Assembly: GCA_028871595.1 (NCBI GenBank) | Contig: JAGWMT010000051.1 | Coordinates: forward strand, 1-15,745 | Length of the DNA: 15,745 nt | Origin: Elusimicrobiota bacterium | GTDB lineage: Bacteria > Elusimicrobiota > Elusimicrobia > UBA1565 > UBA9628 | Direction: 5' to 3' | Shown here: piece after piece, positions 7,954 through 15,745 of the stretch | Layout of the letters: each line of letters opens with the position of its first letter | Numbering within the stretch: the stretch's first letter is position 1 | Notes under the pieces: model-generated | What the model was told of the DNA's origin: nothing | Databases searched by the model: none | What the model saw: only the letters and a program-made list of their open reading frames with translations | Made by a program: the position numbers and the translations under genes

Positions 7954-8853
7954 TCAGCCCGCGAGCGCCTCGGCGCCGCCGACCAGCTCCGCGATCTCCT
8001 TGGTGATCAGCGCCTGGCGCGTGCGGTTGGCGGTCAGGTTCAGCGCCTGGCGCAGCTCCTTGGCGTTCTTGGAGGCGGCGTCCATGGCGTTCATGCGCGC
8101 GGCCAGTTCGGCCGCCTGCGACTCGAGAAGGATGCGGTACACCTGCGCCTTGACGTGGCGCGGCAGCAGCGCCGACAGCAGCAGCCCGCGGCCCGGCTCG
8201 AAGCCGAAATCCGGAAGGACCACCGTCTCGGGCACCCGCTCCGGCGTCGGGATGGGCAGGAGCGCCGACGTCAGCAGGCGCTGTTGGGCCACCGACTTGA
8301 ACTCGTTATAAAGGACGGTGACCTTCGCCACGCCCTTCTTGAGGTAGGCGTCGATGACCGCGGCGCCGACCAATTCGGCGTGCGCGTATGTGATCTTCGG
8401 GAACACGCCCGCCAGCTCGGAGACGATCTCGATGTCGTGCCCGCGCAGGCGGTTCACCATGTCGCGGCTCTTGCGCCCGACCGCGACGCAGTACGTCTTG
8501 CGCCCGGCGCGGGCCTTGAACCACTCCAGCGACGCGCGCAGGACGTTGGCGTTGAAGGCGCCGCACAGGCCCTTGTCGCCGGCGACGATCACCAGCAGCT
8601 CCGGGCCCTCGGTCCGCTTCTCGAAGAACGGGTGCAAGGTGCTGACGCGGCCCAGCTCCAGGTCCTCGCGCTCCTGCACCAGCGCCAGCTCGCGCACCAT
8701 GCGCTCCATCTTCGACGCGAACGGCCGGGAGGACAGGATCGCGGTCTGCGACCGGCGCATGCGCGCGGCCGCGACCATCTTCATGGCCTTGGTGATCTGC
8801 TCGGTGGACTTGACCGACTTGATCTTGGTGCGCAGTTCTCTGAGCGATGCCAT
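7954..8853 (-). CDS. atpG: F-type ATP synthase subunit gamma
   Basis: Gamma is the rotating central shaft. The 299-residue protein has the diagnostic N-terminal coiled-coil helix (MASLRELRTKIKSVKSTEQI, then KAMKMVAAARMRR) and the C-terminal helix (NAMDAASKNAKELRQALNL, then NRTRQALITKEIAELVGGAEAL). Between them, VIVAGDKGLCGAFNAN is the conserved Rossmann-like turn. ATG 8853 has GGAG 6 nt upstream, located inside the end of the epimerase gene. Only one base separates it from that gene's stop, so its translation may be coupled to the epimerase rather than to atpA. Confidence 0.97.
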   Translation of the reverse strand: MASLRELRTKIKSVKSTEQITKAMKMVAAARMRRSQTAILSSRPFASKMERMVRELALVQEREDLELGRVSTLHPFFEKRTEGPELLVIVAGDKGLCGAFNANVLRASLEWFKARAGRKTYCVAVGRKSRDMVNRLRGHDIEIVSELAGVFPKITYAHAELVGAAVIDAYLKKGVAKVTVLYNEFKSVAQQRLLTSALLPIPTPERVPETVVLPDFGFEPGRGLLLSALLPRHVKAQVYRILLESQAAELAARMNAMDAASKNAKELRQALNLTANRTRQALITKEIAELVGGAEALAG

Positions 8854-8854
8854 A

Positions 8855-9766
8855 TCAGACTCCGACGGCGGTCTTGCCGCCCGCGATGTAGTCCTGGATC
8901 CCGCGCTCGGCCGTCCACTGCGCCGCGAAGCCGAAGGCCTTGCGCGCCTTGGCGGGATCGCCCAGGGTCTCGTTCTGGAAGAACGAGTACGGATTCTTGA
9001 AATACTCGGGGGCCAGGCCGGTGCCCAGCGCCGCGTTCAGGGCGGCGATGACGGCGTTGAAATCGGTCTTGCGGCCGGTGCAGCAGTTGTAGACGCCGGG
9101 CGCGGCCTTCTCGAAAGCCTTGAGGTTCGCGTCCACCACGTCCTTCACGTAGATATGATCGCGATACTGCTCGCCGAACTCGAACACGCGCGGTCGCCGG
9201 CCGGCCTTCATCTGCAGGGACAACTGCCAAATCATGCTGGCGTACTTCTCTTTATGCGCTTCCCGGGGGCCGAAGACGTTGAAGTAGCGCAGTCCGACGG
9301 TCTTGACGCCCTTGGCGTTCGCCGCCACCGTCTCCATGACCGCCTTCGAGAACGCGTACACGTTCAAAGGTTTCGGGGTCGCATCTTCCCGATGCGGGAC
9401 CGGAAGATCTCCGTAGGTGCCCGCCGAGGAGGCGTAGACGACTTTCTTGACCTTCGACTTCGCGGCCCAACCGAGAAGATCGCGGAAGGCCTCGACATTG
9501 ACGCGCATCATTTTGCGCTGGTCCATGACCGTCGTGTCGGTGATGGCCGCCTGGTGGAACACGGCGTCGATCTTGCCGACGCGCGGAGCCCAGTACGACA
9601 CGTCGCCGACGTCGGCCGCGATGACGTCGCCGGCGAAGCCCTGCAAATTCTTAAACGTCCCGACCGACATGTCGTCCACCACGACCACGTCCCACCCGCG
9701 CGCGGATAATTCCCAGCTGAGATTCGAGCCGACGAAACCCGCGCCGCCGGTGACGAGAGCTCTCAC
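8855..9766 (-). CDS. HldD-like NAD-dependent sugar-nucleotide epimerase (extended SDR)
   Basis: A 303-residue short-chain dehydrogenase. TGGAGFVGS (6-14) is the NAD(P)-binding loop. YASSAGTYG (111-119) and Tyr137-x3-Lys141 (VYAFSK) form the catalytic core. RYFNVFGPREAHKEKYAS (160-177) closely matches the block in ADP-L-glycero-D-manno-heptose-6-epimerase (HldD/RfaD), including a Lys after the PRE(A/G)H segment that serves in its two-base mechanism. YRDHIYVKDVV and the C-terminal GDPAKARKAFG motif fit too. An HldD role would place it in heptose supply for LPS inner core, yet other epimerases of this clade cannot be excluded. GTG 9766 overlaps the previous gene by 4 nt (GTGA); the frame is open further upstream, but the Rossmann start VRALVTGG fits this start. 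It sits between atpA and atpG, which is unusual. Confidence 0.9.
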   Translation of the reverse strand: MRALVTGGAGFVGSNLSWELSARGWDVVVVDDMSVGTFKNLQGFAGDVIAADVGDVSYWAPRVGKIDAVFHQAAITDTTVMDQRKMMRVNVEAFRDLLGWAAKSKVKKVVYASSAGTYGDLPVPHREDATPKPLNVYAFSKAVMETVAANAKGVKTVGLRYFNVFGPREAHKEKYASMIWQLSLQMKAGRRPRVFEFGEQYRDHIYVKDVVDANLKAFEKAAPGVYNCCTGRKTDFNAVIAALNAALGTGLAPEYFKNPYSFFQNETLGDPAKARKAFGFAAQWTAERGIQDYIAGGKTAVGV

Positions 9767-10211
9767 CGCTTTCTCCGGGTCACGATCTCTTCCAGCGGCA
9801 CCACCGTGGACAGCACGCACTGGTTGATCTTGGACATCCGCGCCTCGTCGGGCTTGCCGAACGTCGCGGCGATGGGGGACGCGTAGAGGTTGACCAGGCT
9901 GGCGCAGACCGCGTGGTCCCAGTCGGTCAGGCCGTTGGCGGCCTTGCGGTCGCCGTCCAGCTTCGACAGGTACAGCTTCATCGCCTTCTTGTCGCGCGCC
10001 AGCAGGTCGGCGAACGCGAACGGCGCGTCCTTCTCCGCGATGAACGAGAAGATGCCGGCCAGCTCCGGACGGCGCACGGCCGTCAGCGCCTCGATCAACG
10101 ACAGGCTGACCATCCCCCCCGACGACATCGCGGCCGAGCCCGAGACGTTCGGGGCGGGAGCCGCGAACGCGGGAGCGGACAGCGCGATGACGACGAGCAG
10201 GGCGCGGGCGA

Positions 10212-10215
<4 letters not shown>
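9763..10215 (-). CDS. Small secreted protein of unknown function, in the atp operon
   Basis: I do not recognise a family. The 150-residue protein begins at GTG 10215, which overlaps the atpA stop by 4 nt (GTGA); the frame runs open much further upstream, but only as a shadow of atpA. Residues 1-18 ([18 protein letters not shown]) are a clear signal peptide with an AFA cleavage site, so the product is exported. The mature part is small and helical, with [12 protein letters not shown] and charged segments. Two cysteines (104 and 133) could form a disulfide outside the cytoplasm. No transmembrane segment, lipobox or catalytic motif is visible. Its stop overlaps the epimerase GTG by 4 nt. Translation is thus coupled both ways, which argues for a real gene whose dose follows atpA. 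Confidence 0.78.
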
Positions 10216-11723
<1,508 letters not shown>

Positions 11724-11724
11724 G

Positions 11725-12255
11725 TTAGTTGAAGCTCTCCTTCATGCGGCGCAGCTGGCCGCGCAGGCTGGAATCGAGGACCCAGTCGCCGATCTTGACG
11801 GCGACGCCGCCGATCAGTTCCGGGTCCTCTTTCACTTCGAGTTCGATCTCTTTTCCGGCGAAAGTCTTGAGGCGCGCGGCCAAGGTCTTCTGCTCCTCGG
11901 CCGAGAGCGGGGTCGCGGTACGGACGACGGCCTTGGCGACGCCGCGCTTGTCGGCGGCCAGGCGGCCGTAAACGGACGAAAGCATGGGCAGCAGTTCGTA
12001 GCGCTTTTTCTCGACGAGGAGATCCAAGAAGCGAAGCGTCAGGGCGGTCACCTTCCCCATCAGCGCCGAATGGATGATTTTCTTCTTGTCCGCGATGGCC
12101 ACGCGAGGATGGCGCAACGTCGCGTTGGCGTCGAGCAGCAGCTTCTGCGCCAAAGACAGGTCCGCGAGGACTTTCTGGTCCTCGCCCTTGTCGGCGGCGG
12201 CCTGGAAGAGCGCGGCGGCGTAGCGGCCGGCCAGCACCCGGTCGGAGGCCTGCAT
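11725..12255 (-). CDS. atpH: F-type ATP synthase subunit delta
   Basis: Delta links the F1 head to the peripheral stalk. The 176-residue protein starts [16 protein letters not shown], the classic N-terminal helix that meets alpha. It ends [20 protein letters not shown], which is the most conserved block of the family. ATG overlaps the atpF stop by one base (TGATG), a strong sign of translational coupling. AtpA follows after one base. Confidence 0.96.
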   Translation of the reverse strand: MQASDRVLAGRYAAALFQAAADKGEDQKVLADLSLAQKLLLDANATLRHPRVAIADKKKIIHSALMGKVTALTLRFLDLLVEKKRYELLPMLSSVYGRLAADKRGVAKAVVRTATPLSAEEQKTLAARLKTFAGKEIELEVKEDPELIGGVAVKIGDWVLDSSLRGQLRRMKESFN

Positions 12256-12764
12256 CAGTTCTGCCCCGCCTTCGTGGACTCCAAGTCCTTGAAGAATCCG
12301 TCCAGGACGGTTTTCTGCACGCCCGCGTCCACGGTCTTGCGCATCAGCTTCTCGGCCGCCAGCACCGACAGGCTGGCCACTTCCTTGCGCAGCTCGCCGA
12401 CCAGGCGGTTCTTCTCGGCGGCCAGATCGGCGGTGGTCTTATCCTTGATGGCCTGGGCGTCGGACTCGGCCTCGGCCTTGAGCTTGGCGCGCAGGGCCTC
12501 GCCGTCCTTCAGCGCGGCGGCCAGCATCTCCTTCGCCTTCGCCTGCGCGCCGGCCATGTGGGCCTCGAACTCCTTCTGGATGCGCTCGGCCTCGGAGCGC
12601 GCCTTCTCGGCGCCCTCGCGGTCGGCCTTGATGCGGCCCTCGCGCTCCTCGATGGCGTGCAGGAGCGGTCCCCACGCCGCCTTCTTCAGGATGAAGACCA
12701 GGCAGAGAAAGGTGACGATGGTCCAGAACATCAGCCCGGTGTCGGGGACGATCAGCTTGTCCAT
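12255..12764 (-). CDS. atpF: F-type ATP synthase subunit b
   Basis: Subunit b is the peripheral stalk. The 169-residue protein has one N-terminal membrane helix (LMFWTIVTFLCLVFILKKAAW, residues 11-31) and a long charged coiled coil rich in Lys/Glu/Ala through to about 155. The WGPLLHAIEEREGRI segment just after the membrane is diagnostic. There is one copy and no b' gene, so a homodimer stalk is expected. TAGGAG is 8 nt before ATG. The 85-nt gap to atpE contains a near-perfect palindrome. Confidence 0.96.
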   Translation of the reverse strand: MDKLIVPDTGLMFWTIVTFLCLVFILKKAAWGPLLHAIEEREGRIKADREGAEKARSEAERIQKEFEAHMAGAQAKAKEMLAAALKDGEALRAKLKAEAESDAQAIKDKTTADLAAEKNRLVGELRKEVASLSVLAAEKLMRKTVDAGVQKTVLDGFFKDLESTKAGQN

Positions 12765-12805
12765 GATGAGCGCTCCTACGTCTTAAACTCGTGCGTCAAA
12801 TTGTG

Positions 12806-12836
12806 CTCCCGGGCGGGCGGACCGCCCGCCCGGGAG
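12806..12836 (-). repeat. 31-nt palindromic hairpin between atpE and atpF
   Basis: CTCCCGGGCGGGCGG at 12806-12820 is the exact reverse complement of 12822-12836, with a single base between. In RNA it makes a very stable GC-only stem of about 13 bp. No U-tract follows on the minus strand, so it is not a simple intrinsic terminator. Hairpins after atpE are known to help set high c-subunit mRNA levels; that role here is inference. Confidence 0.85.
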
Positions 12837-12849
12837 GCTTGGAACGGTC

Positions 12850-13134
12850 TTACGGGTGCGCGGCGGCCGGAGCCTCGCCGCCGTTGGAGGCGACGGGAAC
12901 GCCCTTGTTGAGGGACAGGACGGCGAGCAGCGCCACGACGAGCGCCAGCAGGCCCAGACCCTCGATCATGGCGGCCGGGATGATCATCATCGTCTGCAGG
13001 GGGCCGGAGGCCTCCGGCTGGCGAGCCGCGCCCTCGAGGGCCGCGCTGGCGAGCTTCGAGATGCCCATCGCGCCGCCGATGAGGATGAGTCCCGCGCCGA
13101 TGAACACGCCGATGTAAGCAAGTCCGAGTTGCAT
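12850..13134 (-). CDS. atpE: F-type ATP synthase subunit c (proton-type rotor)
   Basis: Subunit c makes the membrane rotor ring. The 94-residue hairpin has two hydrophobic helices joined by the polar loop EGAARQPEA (34-42). The ion-binding carboxylate is Glu58 in IIPAAMIEGLGLLALV. Sodium-type rings carry a Gln in helix 1 and a Ser right after the Glu; here those positions hold hydrophobic and Gly residues, so proton coupling is expected. The extra C-terminal tail (SNGGEAPAAAHP) is Ala/Pro-rich. ATG 13134 has AAGGAG 8 nt before it. The frame is open far upstream, but this is only a shadow of atpB. Confidence 0.96.
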   Translation of the reverse strand: MQLGLAYIGVFIGAGLILIGGAMGISKLASAALEGAARQPEASGPLQTMMIIPAAMIEGLGLLALVVALLAVLSLNKGVPVASNGGEAPAAAHP

Positions 13135-13199
13135 GTGAATCTCCTTGATTCTTTTTGATCCGGATCGCCGACGGGCTTCCGGGGTGCGAACTCCGCGGT

Positions 13200-13952
13200 T
13201 TAGTGCGGGTGGACGGCTCCGCCGACGAACAGGGCGGTCAAGATCGTGAAGATGTACGCCTGAAGGAACGACACCAGGACGTCCATCAGATAGATGAACA
13301 GCGCCAGACCCACCGCCATCGGAGACACGGCCAGGCCCAGGGGCTTGCTCATCTCCGCGAAGATGAAGATCAGGAACAGGAACGAAAGCGAGACGATGTG
13401 GCCGGCCAGCATGTTGGCGAACAACCGGATGCACAGCGAGATGCACTTGGCGAACATGCCGAACACTTCGATGACGAACAGGACCGGCCACAGCCACCAG
13501 GGCACGCCGCCGGGGACGATGTGGACCACATAGGAGACCAGGCCCTGCTCCTTGATGCCGGCGAACTGGATCAGGCCGAAGGTGCACAGCGCCATGGAGG
13601 CGGTGACGGCGATGTTCGCCGTCACGCCCGCGGCCTTGGGCACCAGGCCCAGCAGGTTGCAGGTGAGCAGGAAGAAGAACAACGTGAGGAAGTAGGGGAG
13701 GTAGGCCTCGGTGTGATGGCCGAAGATGGGCTCTAAAATATCGTCGCGCACGAACAGGACGGCGGGTTCGATCATGCCGCGGACCAGGCCCGAGGAGGAG
13801 CGGGCGGCGAACGACAACGTGACGATGGCGATCAGCGCGGCGACCCACATGGTCAGGATCAAGGGCGACAGCCCCAGATCGAGGGGGCCCACCATGAAGT
13901 GGAACAATTTGTGGTCGATGAGGTGGTGCGAGAGAACGTGCTCGAATTCCAT
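13200..13952 (-). CDS. atpB: F-type ATP synthase subunit a
   Basis: Subunit a forms the half-channels for proton flow next to the c ring. The 250-residue protein has five or six membrane helices. The essential Arg is Arg176 in CIRLFANMLAGH (174-185), and the C-terminal block SFLQAYIFTILTALFVGGA (228-246) is typical. A loop rich in His at the N-terminus (LSHHLIDHKLFHF) is common in this family. It starts 5 nt after the atpI-like gene, and atpE follows after 65 nt. Confidence 0.97.
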   Translation of the reverse strand: MEFEHVLSHHLIDHKLFHFMVGPLDLGLSPLILTMWVAALIAIVTLSFAARSSSGLVRGMIEPAVLFVRDDILEPIFGHHTEAYLPYFLTLFFFLLTCNLLGLVPKAAGVTANIAVTASMALCTFGLIQFAGIKEQGLVSYVVHIVPGGVPWWLWPVLFVIEVFGMFAKCISLCIRLFANMLAGHIVSLSFLFLIFIFAEMSKPLGLAVSPMAVGLALFIYLMDVLVSFLQAYIFTILTALFVGGAVHPH

Positions 13953-13957
13953 CCGTT

Positions 13958-14353
13958 TCAGAGCCTCATGTGCCTAATTTCAAGCGTCAACAGCGTCGCC
14001 AGCAAGGTGAACACGTACGACAACGTCAGGCCTTCCAGCGACGAGCCCGGATGCGTCAGGCCCCAGCCGAACAGTCCCGCCAGCACCGCCGCGCGCAGGG
14101 CCATCCCTCCGCCGAACGACCACCAGAAAACCGTCATCTCGCGCCCGCGCGCCCACAGCAGCCAGGCCACGCTGACCGACGACGCGGCCCACGCGGCGGC
14201 CGCTCCGACCCGGGCTCCGTCGACGACCACCCGGTCCTTCCAAATCAGCCCGGCGATCCACGCCATCGCCGCGGCCAGCACGGCGCCCTCAGCGGCGGCG
14301 CGTGCCGCCGTTCGAAGCACCGCTGAACGTTTTGACGAGTCTGTAGAGAGCAA
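13958..14353 (-). CDS. AtpI-like small membrane protein
   Basis: This hydrophobic protein in the first part of the operon has about four membrane segments (VLAAAMAWIAGLIW, then AAAAWAASSVSVAWLLWA, GGGMALRAAVLAGLFGWG, and a C-terminal SYVFTLLATLLTLEI). By place and size it matches AtpI-type helpers of c-ring assembly, but sequence identity to AtpI is not obvious. The start is uncertain. TTG 14353 gives 131 residues but overlaps the previous gene by 65 nt. GTG 14320 overlaps by 32 nt. GTG 14281, 8 nt after the previous stop with GAGGG upstream, gives 107 residues and starts right at the first membrane helix, and I find that the most natural. Membrane topology is sure; the name is not. Confidence 0.72.
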   Translation of the reverse strand: MLSTDSSKRSAVLRTAARAAAEGAVLAAAMAWIAGLIWKDRVVVDGARVGAAAAWAASSVSVAWLLWARGREMTVFWWSFGGGMALRAAVLAGLFGWGLTHPGSSLEGLTLSYVFTLLATLLTLEIRHMRL

Positions 14354-14534
14354 CGGAAATCCCCGCGATCGTGCAGACGAGGACCCCCCACGGCGACGAC
14401 CGGAAGCGCCCGTCGAGCCAATAGCCCAGCCAGAACGAGAGCCCCGTGCAGACGGCCAGTTCCCAACCCACGCTCAGCGCGACGGCCAAGGCGCTGCGCT
14501 GGGCCTCTTGGGAAGTCTCTTTCTCCTCGGGCAT
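14289..14534 (-). CDS. AtpZ-like membrane protein, first gene of the atp operon
   Basis: This 81-residue protein has two membrane helices joined by a polar turn, LSFWLGYWLDGRFRSSPWGV (32-51). That matches the GxxxGxxLD...P pattern of AtpZ proteins, which pair with AtpI at the head of many ATP synthase operons and have been linked to ion channel or assembly roles. ATG 14534 (MPEEKETSQ) is preferred over GTG 14573. The longer start would sit within the promoter, between its -35 and -10 boxes, and so could not be in the transcript. With the predicted transcription start near 14545 the 5' leader is only about 10 nt, with no ribosome site. Confidence 0.8.
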   Translation of the reverse strand: MPEEKETSQEAQRSALAVALSVGWELAVCTGLSFWLGYWLDGRFRSSPWGVLVCTIAGISVALYRLVKTFSGASNGGTRRR

Positions 14535-14551
14535 TTCGGCGACGACGGGCC

Positions 14552-14580
14552 ATTCTATGAATTGTAGGGGCACCTGTCAA
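14552..14580 (-). promoter_or_regulatory. ATP synthase operon promoter
   Basis: The minus strand has TTGACA (14575-14580), a 17-bp spacer and TAGAAT (14552-14557), one base from the sigma-70 consensus. It lies in the gap shared with the divergent REC-GGDEF gene. The expected start of transcription is near 14545. A second -10-like TATCCT on the plus strand (14598-14603) with CTGTCA (14574-14579) may serve the divergent gene but is weak. Confidence 0.78.
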
Positions 14581-14609
14581 TTTCGCGGAAAAAGGGCTAT
14601 CCTCAGGCC

Positions 14610-15569
14610 GTGAGCGACGTGGCCCGCGGACCCGCCCGAATCCTGATCGCCGACGACCTTCCCGACCTCCTTCAGGCCTTGAAGGAGACCCTGGAACGGG
14701 AGGGCTACGCCGTGGAAGCCGTCCCGGACGGCGAGGCGGCGCTGGCGTCCATCCGCGTCGACCCGCCGGACATCGCGGTGCTGGACCTCAAAATGCCGCG
14801 CATGACCGGTTTCGAGGTGTGCCGCGCCCTGCGCGCCGATCCTTTGCTGGAAAACCTGCCGGTGGTGATCCTGTCGGCTTCGGGCAGCCGCGAGAGCCGC
14901 GTCGAGGGCCTGGACCTGGGCGCCGACGACTTCATCACCAAGCCCGTGGACATCCGCGAGCTGCTGGCGCGCATCCGCATGATCCTCAAGCGCACGCGCC
15001 AGGGCTTGGACGCCAATCCGCTGACGCGGCTTCCCGGCAACCTCTCCATCGAGTCGCGCATCGACCGGGCGCTGGCCGAGCAGCGCCCCGTGGCCGTGCT
15101 GTACGTGGATTTGAACCAGTTCAAGGCGTACAACGACGCCTACGGCTACGACGCCGGCGACCGCGTGATCAAGACCTTGGCGCGCGTGCTGGTGGACCAG
15201 GTCCGCGCCGGGGGCGACGCGGACTTCATCGGCCACATCGGCGGCGACGACTTCATCGCGCTGAGCACGCCGGACCGGATGGAGAAGGCGGCGGCGAAGA
15301 TCTGCGCGGACTTCGACGCGGTGGTCCCCTCCTTCTATAGCGAAGAGGACCGCAAGCGCGGGAGCATCGTGGCCAAGGACCGGCAGGGAAACACGCGCGA
15401 GTTTCCCCTGCTGTCGGTGTCCGTCGGCATCTGCCACAACCGCGAGCGGCCGCTGAAGAACTTCGCGCACGTCGCCACGTTGGGCGCGGAACTGAAGAAA
15501 GCCGCGAAGGCCAAGCCCGGCTCGTCCTACGTGGTGGACCGCCGCCGCGCCGACGACGTCAGCCGGTAG
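14610..15569 (+). CDS. Response regulator with REC and GGDEF domains (putative diguanylate cyclase)
   Basis: The 319-residue protein has two domains. The receiver has acidic pair Asp15-Asp16, phospho-acceptor Asp59 (VLDLKMP), Ser89 and Lys111 (ITKP). The GGDEF-type domain spans about 137-310: VLYVDLNQFKAYND (163-176) with metal-binding Asp167, and a signature GGDDF at 211-215 in place of GGDEF/GGEEF. The acidic positions are kept but shortened at the fourth, so cyclase activity is probable but not certain. No RxxD product-inhibition site is found (GxxD). The GTG start at 14610 leaves only about 37 nt to the atp promoter. Convergent overlap of 43 nt with the downstream gene. It may be activated by an unidentified kinase and may supply c-di-GMP to the PilZ protein in the atp operon. 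Confidence 0.93.
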   Translation: MSDVARGPARILIADDLPDLLQALKETLEREGYAVEAVPDGEAALASIRVDPPDIAVLDLKMPRMTGFEVCRALRADPLLENLPVVILSASGSRESRVEGLDLGADDFITKPVDIRELLARIRMILKRTRQGLDANPLTRLPGNLSIESRIDRALAEQRPVAVLYVDLNQFKAYNDAYGYDAGDRVIKTLARVLVDQVRAGGDADFIGHIGGDDFIALSTPDRMEKAAAKICADFDAVVPSFYSEEDRKRGSIVAKDRQGNTREFPLLSVSVGICHNRERPLKNFAHVATLGAELKKAAKAKPGSSYVVDRRRADDVSR

Positions 15570-15745
15570 AAGCCGCCGCGCACCGACTCCAAGGTCCCCT
15601 TCCAGCGGCCCAGCGACTTCCTCAGCGACAGCGCGCGCCGCGACACCGTCTCGTACTCCACCTCGCGTCCCGAGACCGCGCTCAGCTCGGAGAGCAGGCG
15701 CTCGCGCGACACCGGCTCGCCGCGCGCGCCCAGCAGGCTCCACAG
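15527..15745 (-). CDS. C-terminal winged-helix domain of an OmpR/PhoB-type regulator (partial)
   Basis: The last 72 residues of a gene that begins beyond the right edge. ARGEPVSRERLLSEL, then EVEYETVSRRALSLRKSLG, then LESVRGGFYRL matches the recognition helix and C-terminal wing of OmpR-type DNA-binding domains (RTVDxHIxRLRKKL, VRGxGYRL). The reading frame is open to the window edge. The receiver domain is not visible. The gene ends 43 nt inside the REC-GGDEF gene, tail to tail. Confidence 0.78.
   Translation of the reverse strand: MWSLLGARGEPVSRERLLSELSAVSGREVEYETVSRRALSLRKSLGRWKGTLESVRGGFYRLTSSARRRSTT

Noticed and set aside
8855..9766. UDP-glucose 4-epimerase (GalE) as the name for the epimerase
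   Set aside because: The RYFNVFGPREAHK block and the size fit HldD better. Even so I left the symbol blank because related clades share parts of it.
12806..12836. The palindrome as an intrinsic terminator of the operon after atpE
   Set aside because: No U-tract follows, and atpF, atpH and atpA continue downstream without another clear promoter.
13135..13848. Upstream open extension of the atpE frame, which would give 332 residues
   Set aside because: It runs out of frame through atpB, its translation is Arg/His-rich, and ATG 13134 has a good AAGGAG and gives a normal 94-residue c subunit.

Overview
This 15.7 kb window is GC-rich bacterial chromosome (roughly two-thirds G+C by eye), almost fully coding and mostly on the minus strand. 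A lipoprotein, several exported proteins, an HldD-like heptose epimerase and diderm-style housekeeping genes suggest a Gram-negative-type organism, probably an uncultured high-GC lineage. The Ala/Pro-rich secreted proteins and the 16S start recall Elusimicrobiota, but I could not verify the phylum. A search with the partial 16S would settle it.

Layout from left to right. (1) 1-345 is the 5' end of a 16S rRNA gene (minus), preceded by a leader with a boxA, a boxB-like hairpin and a consensus extended -10 promoter. (2) 827-3955 is a minus-strand four-gene run: secreted zinc-protease-like protein, rhodanese, exported DUF4349-like protein, and a metallo-beta-lactamase-fold lipoprotein that has lost almost all of its metal ligands. 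The last three overlap by 4 nt each, and the run ends in a rho-independent terminator. (3) 3956-5213 is a lower-GC patch on the plus strand with a cupin gene and an unrecognised conserved-looking gene. (4) 5240-14534 is a complete F-type ATP synthase operon (minus): atpZ-like, atpI-like, atpB, atpE, atpF, atpH, atpA, atpG, atpD, atpC. It carries four extra genes: a small secreted protein and an HldD-like sugar-nucleotide epimerase between atpA and atpG, a PilZ (c-di-GMP receptor) gene between atpG and atpD, and a cupin after atpC. (5) 14610-15569 is a divergent REC-GGDEF response regulator. (6) The right edge holds the C-terminal winged helix of an OmpR-type regulator.

The ATP synthase operon reads from a near-consensus promoter (TTGACA, 17 bp, TAGAAT) in the short divergent gap shared with the GGDEF gene. 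The c subunit has the residues of a proton-coupled rather than sodium-coupled rotor. A near-perfect 31-nt palindrome between atpE and atpF may set the c-subunit level.

The most interesting signal is the combination of a PilZ receptor co-transcribed with atpG/atpD and a putative diguanylate cyclase sharing the operon's promoter region. This suggests, but does not prove, a c-di-GMP link to energy metabolism. Second is the tight translational coupling of two envelope-related genes inside the atp operon.
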